Of a stretch of 64,000 nt of DNA, positions 36,365-45,001 are shown piece by piece. Source of the stretch: Acidobacteriaceae bacterium (GTDB lineage Bacteria > Acidobacteriota > Terriglobia > Terriglobales > Acidobacteriaceae); assembly GCA_903642235.1 (NCBI GenBank), contig CAHJWL010000007.1, positions 124,001-188,000 on the forward strand, written 5' to 3'. The translations under genes were made by a program, and so were the position numbers. Under the pieces are notes generated by a model. It did no database searches and was not told where the DNA came from. It saw only the letters and a list, made by a program, of their open reading frames with translations. Within the stretch, counting starts at the first letter, position 1. Every line of letters starts with the position of its first letter.

Positions 36365-37309
36365 TCAGGGAGGGTCCGGTTCCAGCCCGATCCTGTCGTT
36401 GACGGCGTTCCGGAGCCGTTGCTTGCACCCCAGGTAACGCTCCGTGGTCTGGACGGAGACGTGCCCAAGGAGGAACTGGATTTGTTCGAGCTCGCCTCCC
36501 GCTTGATGGCATAATCGGGCGCAGGTTCGACGGAGATCGTGAGGAGCCACAGTACCGAAGCCGCAGTCGGTCGCCGCCTTGCGAACGATGGACCAGATGA
36601 CTTTAGAGGTGAAGCCGCTACTTCGAACTTTACCGGTCTTGCCAACCGGACGGAATAGCACCCCGCTCTGCAGGTTCGCAGAGCTCGTCCAGGCATCCAC
36701 GGCGAACTTGACCCATCCCGGCACCGGTACGGTACGCATGTGACCACCCTTGCCGATGAGGTCTGCCAACACCCAGTGATCCTCTCGAAGCTCGAAATCC
36801 TCCACGGAGATGGTGACAACCTCAGCCCGGCGCAGACCACAGCCGATCAGCATGGCCAGGACTGCTCGGTTACGCGTCGCCCGGAGCTCTGGGCCAGACG
36901 GAGAAGCGACAAGCTTTCTGCCTTGCTCGGCGGAGAGCCAGTTGCCCACCCTGACGCCGAGTCGCTTGGCTCCTTTTACCCGGCGAATGCCGGCGGCCAA
37001 GTCGGGGCTAAGGAGGCCGGAGTCAGACGCCTCGAATGCCAGCCGGCGAACGGCAGCCAGGCGAAGATTGATGGTCGCCGGAGCGTACCGCCGTTGTTCC
37101 AAGGCTATCCGGTACCGTGTCACGACCGTTCTGTTGAATGACAGCCGTGGCTCAGAGCAGTACCAGTCGATGAAGTCTCGGATGGCGTGATCATAGGACC
37201 GCCGTGAACTAACCGAGCTGAGGCTGTTCAGAACGGCGTTCTTGGAGTGCTCCAGGTCCGGCAGCTTCAGGACCGTCTTGGGATTACGCTTTTTAGCTCT
37301 CTTCGTCAT
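36365..37309 (-). CDS. Tyrosine recombinase/integrase (intact)
   Basis: 314 residues from the ATG at 37309 (MTKRAKKRNP), preceded by GGAGG; an upstream ATG at 37339 is less likely. The N-terminal SAM-like domain (SSRRSYDHAIRDFIDWYCSE, TINLRLAAVRRLAFEAS) precedes a complete catalytic set: Arg in GCGLRRAEV, Lys in IGKGGHMRTVPV, HDLRRTCARL, His in LLGHVSVQTT and Tyr in ERYLG. I see no IntI-specific insertion. It resembles a recombinase family common in Acidobacteriota. It is the only intact tyrosine recombinase in the window and so the best candidate to act on the cassette-like repeats. Confidence 0.88.
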   Translation of the reverse strand: MTKRAKKRNPKTVLKLPDLEHSKNAVLNSLSSVSSRRSYDHAIRDFIDWYCSEPRLSFNRTVVTRYRIALEQRRYAPATINLRLAAVRRLAFEASDSGLLSPDLAAGIRRVKGAKRLGVRVGNWLSAEQGRKLVASPSGPELRATRNRAVLAMLIGCGLRRAEVVTISVEDFELREDHWVLADLIGKGGHMRTVPVPGWVKFAVDAWTSSANLQSGVLFRPVGKTGKVRSSGFTSKVIWSIVRKAATDCGFGTVAPHDLRRTCARLCHQAGGELEQIQFLLGHVSVQTTERYLGCKQRLRNAVNDRIGLEPDPP

Positions 37310-37530
37310 CGCACGGCCTCCAGACCGTGCGACAAGCATGAGCCAGCGAGGATTGCTGACGCCTGCCGTGCTTATGAGGAGTAATCATTCCGAACGGAGC
37401 GTGGGCGAGTGATCGAATCAGCCAGGGCCGAGTCTCCTTTGTGTGAAACCCGTCCTAAAAGGTATCGTCAGTATCCTTACTAGAGTGCAGCGCGATCCGG
37501 GATGAATGTTGCCGGGTGCGTGGGAGAGCT

Positions 37531-38787
37531 ATGGGAAAAAGGATGGTCCTGGCCGGTGCCGTTGCGCTTACGGTGGCTTCGGGTTATGTAAGCCTTGCGC
37601 GGGTCGGGGCAAAGATGATCGAGCGAACGTCCCCTGATCGCCAGACCCTCGCGGTGGTCGACGCGACGTCTGCGTTTCTTGCCTCGCTGACCGCGGATCA
37701 ACGGCACAAGGTTCAGTTTGCTTTCACACCACAGAAGCTTGGCGCCAACGCTCCCTTTCATAGAACTACGGACGGTGGCGTAGCACCGGGAGCACCAGCA
37801 GGTGGTCAGCAAGCTGGTGCCGGTGGCCCCGGACGCGGACCCGGCGGCCCGATCGGGCAAGGGCGAGGCCCGGGCGGCCCCGGAGGACCGGGCGGGTTTG
37901 GAAGCGGACCTCCCGGTGGCTTCATTGGAGAGCAATACGGTCAGGCCGTGTGGTCGAACTATCCGGTAAGCGATGTGCTGCGGCCAGGACTTCGTCTGGG
38001 CACGTTGACAGCGCCGCAACGCGCAGCGGCCATGCATCTGTTACAGACCGTCCTCAGCCCCATGGGCTACCAGAAAATGCTTGAGATCATGGGATCAGAC
38101 CAGGCCCTGACGGATGCCAGGACCAACTTCGCTTCGGGCGAGGCCGTGTACACAATCGGCATCTTCGGCGAACCCAGCACGACCAGGCCGTGGATGCTGG
38201 AGTTTGGTGGACATCATCTTGCCTTGAACATCGTGATCGCCGGACCGGGTGGCACCATGACCCCGACACTTACCGGCGCTCAGCCATCCGTGTACACGCA
38301 CGGTGGCAAAACAGTCCGCGTGCTCGCGCAGGAGAACGATACGGCCTTTGCTCTACTAGATACTCTGGATGAGAAGCAAAAGAAGCAAGCCATCCTGAAC
38401 TATCAAGTGAACGACCTGGTGCTTGGGCCCGGTCAGGCTGGAAAGCAGATTCAGCCGGAAGGATTGAAGGCATCCGAGATGAGCGCGAAGCAGCGCACCA
38501 TGCTGCTGAACGTCATCTCGCAGTGGGCGGGTATTGTCAACGATGCCTATGCGAAGACTCGCATGTCGGAGATTGAGGCTGATCTGAACGACACCTACTT
38601 CGCGTGGAGCGGACCGGTGACCCACACTCCGGGCAGGAACGGCAGTTCTTATTACCGCATCCAGGGGCTGCGACTGGTCATTGAGTTTTCACCGCAGGGC
38701 GTCGGTGGAGATCCGACCATGCACGTACACACCATCTATCGTGACCCCACCAACGACTATGGCGTAAAGCTCACAGGTACAAGATGA
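37531..38787 (+). CDS. DUF3500 protein with Gly/Pro-rich linker
   Basis: About 418 residues from the ATG at 37531, with GGGAGAG upstream. It begins with a signal-like helix (MVLAGAVALTVASGYVSL), then a helical segment, a low-complexity GPGG linker (residues about 82-135), and the DUF3500 core: RPWMLEFGGHHLALNIVIAG, TPTLTGAQPS, HVHTIYRDPTNDYG. The paired His in FGGHHL and HVHT could bind metal, but no function is established. It is the first gene of a coupled operon: its stop overlaps the next start as ATGA. It belongs with a second DUF3500 gene and a HupE-like membrane protein. Confidence 0.8.
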   Translation: MGKRMVLAGAVALTVASGYVSLARVGAKMIERTSPDRQTLAVVDATSAFLASLTADQRHKVQFAFTPQKLGANAPFHRTTDGGVAPGAPAGGQQAGAGGPGRGPGGPIGQGRGPGGPGGPGGFGSGPPGGFIGEQYGQAVWSNYPVSDVLRPGLRLGTLTAPQRAAAMHLLQTVLSPMGYQKMLEIMGSDQALTDARTNFASGEAVYTIGIFGEPSTTRPWMLEFGGHHLALNIVIAGPGGTMTPTLTGAQPSVYTHGGKTVRVLAQENDTAFALLDTLDEKQKKQAILNYQVNDLVLGPGQAGKQIQPEGLKASEMSAKQRTMLLNVISQWAGIVNDAYAKTRMSEIEADLNDTYFAWSGPVTHTPGRNGSSYYRIQGLRLVIEFSPQGVGGDPTMHVHTIYRDPTNDYGVKLTGTR

Positions 38788-39923
38788 AACGAATACTCTC
38801 TCTTGCCATTGCGGTCGTCTTCTGCGTACCAACGTCCATCAAGGCGCAAGAGCCAAGCTCAACCGAAGCCGTTGTTCATGCGGCGAATGACTTCCTTGCA
38901 ACGCTCACCCCGGAGCAGAAGCAGAAAACGTTGTATGCCTTTGACGATGCGACGCAGCGGGCGCGGTAGTCAAACTTCCCAACCGGAGTGGTTGCACGCG
39001 GCGGCATCAGCCTGAAGCAGATGAGCGCGGAACAGCAGCAGGCGGCCATGAAGCTGATGGGCACGGTGCTCAGTCCCATGGGGCTTGAAAAGGTGAACGA
39101 GATTCGCCAGGCCGACGATGACTTCAAGGCCAACGGATCGAAGCGTGGACCAGGTGGCGGCGGCCCGGGTAGCGGCAGACCGCGTCCGCAGGGCCCACCG
39201 CCGGGCGGCCTTCCACCGCAGTTTGACGGGCGCGGGCCAGGCGGCCCCGGTGGCCGTCCTCCAGGAGGCGGTGACCTCTTCGGCAGCGATCTTTACTTCA
39301 TTTCCTTCCTCGGAACGCCATCCGCAACACAACCGTGGATGCTGCAATTTGGTGGACATCACCTAGCATTGAACATCACCATTGCGGGTAGCAGAGGCGT
39401 GCTGACACCGACGCTGACCGGCGCACAACCGGCGCTATTCAAACTCAAGGGCAAGACCATCCGGCCCGTTGGACGCGAAAGCGACAAGGCGCTTGCGCTC
39501 CTGAAGTCGCTGGATGGAGCGCAGCAGAAGCAGGCAGTGCTGGGCTATCAGGTTGCTGACCTTGTGCTTGGCCCGGGGCAGGACGGCAAGAAGATCAGCC
39601 CGGAAGGCTTGAAGGCTTCGAAGATGAACGCGAAGCAAAAGGCCATGCTGCTGGACCTCATCGCGGAGTGGTCCGGCATCCTGACCGAGCCGTACGCCAA
39701 TGCGCGTTTGAGCCAGATGAAAGCCGATCTGGACGAAACGTACTTTGCATGGAGCGGCGCAACTACGGCAGAGGCCGGCACCAACATCACCGCGTACTAC
39801 CGGATCCAGGGGCCGCACCTGGTCATTGAATACGCTCCTCAGAGCGATGAACCCGGCAACCACGTGCACACCATGTACCGCGATCCGATCAACGACTACG
39901 GAAGCGCTCTAGCGAAACAATGA
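38784..39923 (+). pseudogene. Second DUF3500 protein, interrupted by an in-frame TAG
   Basis: The frame starts at 38784 with a signal peptide (ILSLAIAVVFCVPTSIKA) and runs 61 codons to TAG at 38967-38969. In the same frame it then continues uninterrupted for 317 codons with the full DUF3500 core (PWMLQFGGHHLALNITIAG, NHVHTMYRDPINDYG). The paralogue upstream reads AVWSNYP where this copy reads R-stop-SNFP, so TAG replaces Trp (TGG to TAG). A Gly/Pro linker is also present. The 3' part could be translated from a GTG at 38988 but would lack the signal peptide. Its stop overlaps the HupE-like start. Confidence 0.8.
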
Positions 39924-41236
39924 AGCCGAAACCAGCTGCTTTGGTCGCATCGGTTTTTCTGATTTCCTGCATACCAGCGTGGGCGCATCGAATCGACGAG
40001 TATCTGCAAGCTACAATCCTCTCCCTGAAATCGAATTGTGCGCACGCGTCCATGCGCCTGATCCCGGGTGTCATGGTCGCGCCTTCCGTCATCGCGACGA
40101 TCGACACCAATCACGACGGATCTTTTTCAGAACCGGAGAAGCGTGCCTATGCAGAACGGGTCCTCCGCGACCTGTCGATCACGATCGATGGAAAGACAGC
40201 CAAGCCTCAGCTCGACGCGTGGGCCATCCCCGATGCGTCGCAACTAGGCGATGGCCTGGGTGAGATTCACCTGGAGTACCATGTGGATCTTCCGCCATCG
40301 GCAGCATCCAAACGAAGCTTGATCGTTTCGAATTGTCATCTGAACAACACCTCCGTTTACCTCATGAACGTTGAGGTGCCGCAGGATCGCGATCTTCGCA
40401 TCGTGGACCAGAAGAGGAATGCGCGCCAGTCAACCTACGAGGTCGACTACGTACAAGCCGCCGTTGCGGCAACTCCGACCGGCACGAGGGCGGATATTCG
40501 CGCGTGGTGGAATGGCCTGCAGTTTTCCAACCTGTTCCGCCTTGGCATGCGCCACATCGCAGAGGGCACAGACCATCTGCTTTTCCTTCTGGTGCTATTG
40601 CTTCCAGCGCCGCTGCTGGCGGTAGGCCCACGGTGGGCCGCCCCTGCAAGTACTCGTCAAAGTCTGCTTCACATCTTCGGCATTGTTACCGCGTTTACCA
40701 TTGGCCATTCTTTCACGCTGACGCTGGCTGCGATGAACTTCGTCCATGTCCCCGCGCAGCCGGTGGAGGTACTTATCGCCATATCGATCCTGGTTTCGGC
40801 AGTGCACGCCTTGCGTCCGATTTTCCCCGGTAGGGAGGCGTGGATTGCGGCCTTCTTCGGTCTCATCCACGGCTTGGCGTTCGCATCCACGTTGGATCGA
40901 CTTGGGCTCGCCCGATGGGATCGTGTTGCAGGCATTCTGTCATTCAACCTAGGCATTGAAACGATGCAACTGATGGTGGTCGCACTCGTCCTGCCGTCGT
41001 TGCTGTTGATGAGCCGCACGCAAGCTTACTCTGCTTTCCGCACCACCGGGGCAGCATTCGCGTGCGTTGCCTCCGCCATGTGGATTGCCGAACGGCTCCT
41101 GAACATTCAGACCCCAATCGATGCAGTTGTGAACGTGGTTGCGCAGAGAGGTATCGTCTGCGCGATCCTATTGTTCGCAGCAAGCCTTCTTTGTCAGCTC
41201 CTCGATAAGCGGTTAGAGGTATTCAAGTCCTCATAA
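39920..41236 (+). CDS. HupE/UreJ_2-family membrane protein with EF-hand-like loop
   Basis: 438 residues. A signal peptide (ASVFLISCIPAWA) is followed by a periplasmic domain that contains an EF-hand-like loop IDTNHDGSFSEPEKRAYAE. From about residue 200 the conserved membrane half follows: FRLGMRHIAEGTDHLLFLLV, IVTAFTIGHSFTLTLA, and FGLIHGLAFASTLDRLG, with several helices and conserved His residues. HupE/UreJ relatives are linked to nickel or cobalt transport, so a metal role is plausible. The start overlaps the second DUF3500 gene (ATGA), which ties the three products together. Confidence 0.85.
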   Translation: MKPKPAALVASVFLISCIPAWAHRIDEYLQATILSLKSNCAHASMRLIPGVMVAPSVIATIDTNHDGSFSEPEKRAYAERVLRDLSITIDGKTAKPQLDAWAIPDASQLGDGLGEIHLEYHVDLPPSAASKRSLIVSNCHLNNTSVYLMNVEVPQDRDLRIVDQKRNARQSTYEVDYVQAAVAATPTGTRADIRAWWNGLQFSNLFRLGMRHIAEGTDHLLFLLVLLLPAPLLAVGPRWAAPASTRQSLLHIFGIVTAFTIGHSFTLTLAAMNFVHVPAQPVEVLIAISILVSAVHALRPIFPGREAWIAAFFGLIHGLAFASTLDRLGLARWDRVAGILSFNLGIETMQLMVVALVLPSLLLMSRTQAYSAFRTTGAAFACVASAMWIAERLLNIQTPIDAVVNVVAQRGIVCAILLFAASLLCQLLDKRLEVFKSS

Positions 41237-41264
41237 GTCGCATTAGCGGAAGTAATCTGGCCTG

Positions 41265-41290
41265 TCATCACAATCTACCGTTTGTGATGA
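41265..41290. repeat. Perfect 9-bp inverted repeat between HupE and recombinase genes
   Basis: TCATCACAA (41265-41273) pairs with TTGTGATGA (41282-41290) around an 8-nt loop. It lies 29 bp after the HupE stop and 106 bp before the serine recombinase. It may be a terminator lacking a T-tract or part of a recombinase binding site. Confidence 0.5.
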
Positions 41291-41395
41291 TGTTTATAGC
41301 TTATCAACTTTGTTGAAGATGGGAGCCGAAAACAGCATCTTTACTCTAGTCAGAATCAACGTAGCTTAACTAACCCTTTGTGCTAACTTACTTCC

Positions 41396-41977
41396 ATGTT
41401 GATCGGCTACGCCCGTGTCTCGACCGAACAGCAGGAAACCGAGGCGCAGCACCCCGCTATCAAGAAGGCGGGGTGCAAGCGCATCTACGAAGAAACCGTC
41501 AGCGGCGGGACGCTAGAGCGTCCTGTCCTCGAGAAGTGTCTGGAGCGGCTTGAAGAGGGCGACACCCTCGTAGTGTGGCGCTTGGATCGGCTCGGACGCT
41601 CGATCCGGGATCTGCTCCAGATCATGGATCGTCTGGAACGTCGCAGAACTCACTTCATCTCTCTGACAGAGAAGTTCGACACCAGTTCTGCAGCCGGGAG
41701 GCTGGTCTTTCACTTTTTTGCGGCTCTGACACAATTTGAACGAGAGCTGATCCGGGAGCGCACCATGGCCGGGTTATCGTCGGCCCGAGCGCGAGGAAGA
41801 CTGGGTGGACGCAAGAGAATCCTTTCAGTGCAGCAGGCGAAGGTCGCGAAGACGATGTGGGATAGTCGCGACCACACCAGAGCTGACATCGCTTCGCATT
41901 TTAATGTATCGCCGGCGACTATTGATCGCATTCTGCGGGCAGCTCGAACGGCGCCGGAGATCAGGGGAGGGAAGTGA
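41396..41977 (+). CDS. Serine recombinase (resolvase/invertase family)
   Basis: 193 residues. The catalytic domain begins MLIGYARVSTEQQ with the nucleophile Ser at residue 9. It contains LVVWRLDRLGRSIRDLL (Arg cluster), the long E helix (FFAALTQFERELIRERTMAG) and a C-terminal helix-turn-helix (TRADIASHFNVSPATIDRIL). It is complete. Its TGA overlaps the ATG of the next small gene by one base (TGATG), so three genes form an operon: recombinase, a 67-residue protein and an HNH protein. The target site is not identified; the inverted repeat at 41265 is a candidate. Confidence 0.92.
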   Translation: MLIGYARVSTEQQETEAQHPAIKKAGCKRIYEETVSGGTLERPVLEKCLERLEEGDTLVVWRLDRLGRSIRDLLQIMDRLERRRTHFISLTEKFDTSSAAGRLVFHFFAALTQFERELIRERTMAGLSSARARGRLGGRKRILSVQQAKVAKTMWDSRDHTRADIASHFNVSPATIDRILRAARTAPEIRGGK

Positions 41978-42180
41978 TGCGGGTTCTTGCAGAAACGCTA
42001 GAAGACGTGATCGAAGGCGACATCATTGATGGCGAGCTGCTTGACGGCGTGAGCGGTCAATTTGATCTTGGGGCGGAGTTCACGGTGCGCTGCGACGATG
42101 GGCAGTGTGTCCGGGTCCATGGCTGGCTGGTAGAGATCGAGGTGGTCTTTGAAGAGCCGGTATCCTCATGGATAATGTGA
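41977..42180 (+). CDS. Small acidic hypothetical protein in recombinase operon
   Basis: 67 residues, starting at the ATG that shares one base with the recombinase stop. It is acidic (LEDVIEGDIIDGELLDGV) with a predicted beta-rich second half (FDLGAEFTVRCDDGQCVRVH). I do not recognise the family. The position between a recombinase and an HNH protein, with overlaps, suggests it is a real co-translated gene. Confidence 0.65.
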   Translation: MRVLAETLEDVIEGDIIDGELLDGVSGQFDLGAEFTVRCDDGQCVRVHGWLVEIEVVFEEPVSSWIM

Positions 42181-42184
42181 GCAG

Positions 42185-42649
42185 ATGACCCGCGTTCTCC
42201 AACGTGCGATGTGTTGCCCCTGCGGCAGAGACCAGGTTCTTGCGCTTGGCTTGTGCTCTGTTTGCTACACGCTACGGCGGCAGGACGACGAGTACTTCGG
42301 AGGCCACCGTGAAGCGGTGCTTACCAGAGATGGGTATCGTTGCAGCGTGTCTGGATGCACCACCATCAAGCGAGGAAAGCGGTCAGTCGCGGTGCATCAC
42401 CGTAAGCCGGGCAACAGCGATCCAAAGTGGATGGTGACGCTGTGCCTAGCCTGTCATGCGAAGGTCTCTCGGACGAGATTTCTGCGGCAGTCGTGGCCTC
42501 CCTTTCTGATCCTGCTCTGGCGTGAGCAGCACCCTGATGCGCATGAACAAACTGGCCTCGACTTTGCACGAAAGCTGCCGCCGTTACGGCACACTCCGTT
42601 ATTTGAGCACCATTCGCTAGAACATGGCAGGTCGCGTTTGAAGAGCTGA
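42185..42649 (+). CDS. HNH-type zinc-binding nuclease-like protein
   Basis: 154 residues. An N-terminal zinc ribbon (CCPCGRDQVLALGLCSVCYT) is followed by an HNH fold: VLTRDGYRCSVSGC, VAVHHRKPGNSDPKWMVTLC and LACHAKVSRTRF. The paired Cys and VHH/ACH residues fit the beta-beta-alpha metal site. It starts 5 bp after the small acidic gene. With the serine recombinase upstream it looks like a mobile module; whether the nuclease acts on recombination products, on invading DNA or as a homing function cannot be told. Confidence 0.75.
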   Translation: MTRVLQRAMCCPCGRDQVLALGLCSVCYTLRRQDDEYFGGHREAVLTRDGYRCSVSGCTTIKRGKRSVAVHHRKPGNSDPKWMVTLCLACHAKVSRTRFLRQSWPPFLILLWREQHPDAHEQTGLDFARKLPPLRHTPLFEHHSLEHGRSRLKS

Positions 42650-42904
42650 GAACAGCGATTGCCTGTTCACAAATCTGGCGACTCTGCCCCGTTGGCCTTC
42701 GCTAGGAAGCAGACGTTCTCTCCACGGACGTAGAAGATTGGTAATCTCTTTAGAGATCGGCTCACTTTCTTAAGTGTCAGCCGCCACCTTACATTATCAC
42801 TGCGCTCGAGCGGTATTGAATCAGGCGTTCGCGGCGGCAAGCAAACATGATCACCTAGCCAACTTTGAAGCAGTGAAGAGGGCTAGCAGCTAGAATGTGT
42901 CGAA

Positions 42905-43528
42905 ATGAGCACACTACCGCCAACTTCTCCTTCTGCCGCTCCTTCAAACCCATCATGGATAGAGCTCAGCAAATTTATACAGGCTCAAAATGAGGCTGGC
43001 CGCGCTGTCATAGACCGATGGTTCACGCTAGCAACTGGAGTTTTGGAGGTTCTGGTAGTTGCGATTTCAGTAGGTCTTGGGCTATTTGGATGGAAAACAC
43101 TAGCCGACGCAAGAAACACTGCTGAACAAGTGGCCCGAGCCAAAGCCACCGAAGTGGCGACATCGGAAGCGAAGAAAGTGGCGAGGCAGGTTGCGGATAA
43201 AGCAGCCTCAACAGCAGCGACCGAGCAGGTAAAACTGATCATGCAGGATCCTCACGTTCAAAAGCTAGTACGCGACACAGCAGCCCAACTCTTCCGAGAA
43301 GGCGCATACAAACGAACCGTTGAGGAAGCAGTTCATGAACAGATGCAGGCGGCGATTGCTGATGGTGTCGTTGGTAATTACGTGGCTTCGGTGAAATGGA
43401 ATACCGAATCAGAGCTTGGGAATAACGAGAAAGCTACCCAACAAATAGAGCAGCTGATCACAATCAGCGGCTCTAAATCAAGGCGGCTCCGTCTCAGTCC
43501 TATTCTGAACAACAACTGCCTAAGATGA
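42905..43528 (+). CDS. Hypothetical membrane-anchored coiled-coil protein
   Basis: 207 residues. One transmembrane helix (residues about 45-65, VLEVLVVAISVGLGLFGW) is followed by a long Ala/Lys/Glu-rich coiled coil (ARAKATEVATSEAKKVARQV ... AASTAATEQVKLIMQD) and a helical tail. There is no recognised domain. The gene stands alone; 42650-42904 upstream holds nothing else I can support. It converges on the disrupted integrase gene with about 5 bp between the ends if the integrase frame is restored. Confidence 0.65.
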   Translation: MSTLPPTSPSAAPSNPSWIELSKFIQAQNEAGRAVIDRWFTLATGVLEVLVVAISVGLGLFGWKTLADARNTAEQVARAKATEVATSEAKKVARQVADKAASTAATEQVKLIMQDPHVQKLVRDTAAQLFREGAYKRTVEEAVHEQMQAAIADGVVGNYVASVKWNTESELGNNEKATQQIEQLITISGSKSRRLRLSPILNNNCLR

Positions 43529-43533
43529 CCGCC

Positions 43534-44501
43534 TTAGTAGGCAATCCGCTCCACCTCATCGAGCGCGATGGTGTCATCGCGCCGGTCATAAAGCCCGGTA
43601 GTGCGCGCTGACTCATGCCGGCCATCTGCTGGGCGATCTCGAGCTTGCCGCCGTTCTGCAGGTAGGTTGTGATCCCGGTTGCGCGAAAGCTGTGGGCGCT
43701 GATCTTGGTCTTGAGCCCCGCAGCTCGCGCCCGCCTCTGAATCATCAGGTGCACATTGGGCTGGGGCAGGGGGGTGTGGCCGTTCAGCCGTCCATAACGC
43801 AGGGCAGGGAAGAGCGGTGCCTCGGACTCGCTGGCGAGCCCGGAGGCGGCGATCCACTCCTCTAGATACTGATCGAGGTTGTGATGGCAGGGAAGCTCGG
43901 TCACCTTGCCGCCCTTCTCGTGAAGCCGTACCCAACCGCGGCGCTTCTGGACGTAGTAGTCCTGGACCCGCATGCCGGTCGCCGCGCCGACGCGGGCGAA
44001 GGTGTAGCCCATGAGCGCGATGAGGGCACGATCGCGGAGCCCAAGCAGGGAAGTGGTGTCGATGGCGGCGAGCAACTCGTGCATCTCCTCGGCCGAGAGC
44101 ACGGAGGTCTTGCCTTTGCGGACGCTGTGTTTCGGTCCGCGTACCGCATGGGCTGGGTTGGTCTCCATGATGTGCCCGGTCACCAGCCAATCGAAGAGCA
44201 TCCGGATCGCGGCGAGATGCTGTTTGACGGTCGGCTTCGCGAGGGTGCGGCCGAGCTGCTCGACGTAGGCCGCCACGTGCATCGGCGTCACCTCGGCTAG
44301 ATCCCCCAAGCCTTTCTCCTCACACCAGGCTGCGAACCCCTGGACGGCTTTGAAGTAGGCGCGACGGGTGTTCGGGTTGCGGATGTTGACGGTGAAAAAC
44401 TCCCAAAAGCGCCGGCCGCTCTCGGGCACAGCCCGAAAGAGCGCCGGCAGGCGACTATCGGCTGATGTGGCTGAGGGGAGCGCGAGCTCTAGCCAGGTCA
44501 C
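43534..44501 (-). pseudogene. Tyrosine recombinase (XerC/D-like) frameshifted before the catalytic Tyr
   Basis: The frame from a GTG at 44501 shows the N-domain (VKQHLAAIRMLFDWLVTG) and catalytic Arg (LMGYTFARVGAATGM), then HSFRATGITTYL. After AQQMAG the sequence shifts: the continuing frame reads nonsense to 43500. Another frame gives HESARTTGLYDRRDDTIALD ending VERIAY at 43534, exactly the family C-terminus with the Tyr nucleophile. The shift is near 43617-43622 and looks like loss of one C. In the present sequence the enzyme lacks its Tyr and should be inactive. Confidence 0.8.
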
Positions 44502-44503
44502 GG

Positions 44504-44872
44504 CTATGCGCGTCCGTTACAGCGGAGAGAAATCACACGGTGTTTCGCTGGATCGTAGCTGAGGCGGATGACCCCGCATGCGCCATCCATAATGATTGGA
44601 AAGCTCGGCGCGATGTGGATCTTGTTGTCGCGTCCAATTCCATCAGCTAGAATTTCGCCCCTGATGACGCGGCTTCCGTTCTCGTAGTACCCGTAATAGT
44701 AGCGCGTCGAGTTTGCCAATTGAGAAGGATCGGGTTTGGCGAGATGGCCCTCCAAATCTTGCACCTCCGCCAGCGTGGGCACCCAGCGGTCTTTGGTTTG
44801 TTGCGGCGAGGCATACGCGCTGGCCATCGTGCACAGGACTATGACTATGGTGCCCGCTTGGTGTCGCTCCAT
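44504..44872 (-). CDS. Small secreted hypothetical protein
   Basis: 122 residues from the ATG at 44872, with GGAGG upstream; the frame extends further upstream but without a start site. A signal peptide (AGTIVIVLCTMASAYA) is followed by RWVPTLAEVQDLEGHLA, STRYYYGYYENGSRVIRGEI and PSFPIIMDGACGVIRLSYDP. The YYYGYY...RGE pattern occurs in small secreted proteins of unknown role. It ends two bases before the integrase pseudogene start and is divergent from the DUF2339 gene. Confidence 0.65.
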   Translation of the reverse strand: MERHQAGTIVIVLCTMASAYASPQQTKDRWVPTLAEVQDLEGHLAKPDPSQLANSTRYYYGYYENGSRVIRGEILADGIGRDNKIHIAPSFPIIMDGACGVIRLSYDPAKHRVISLRCNGRA

Positions 44873-45001
44873 ACGGCCTCCACATATACATATGATAACG
44901 TCCCTTATGTGTACATGACGAGCTCCGCACCCGAGCCCTGGAAGCCTGGACTGTATGTGCGATGTCATCGATTGCCTCTGGGCTGATAGATTGTTCGCAC
45001 G

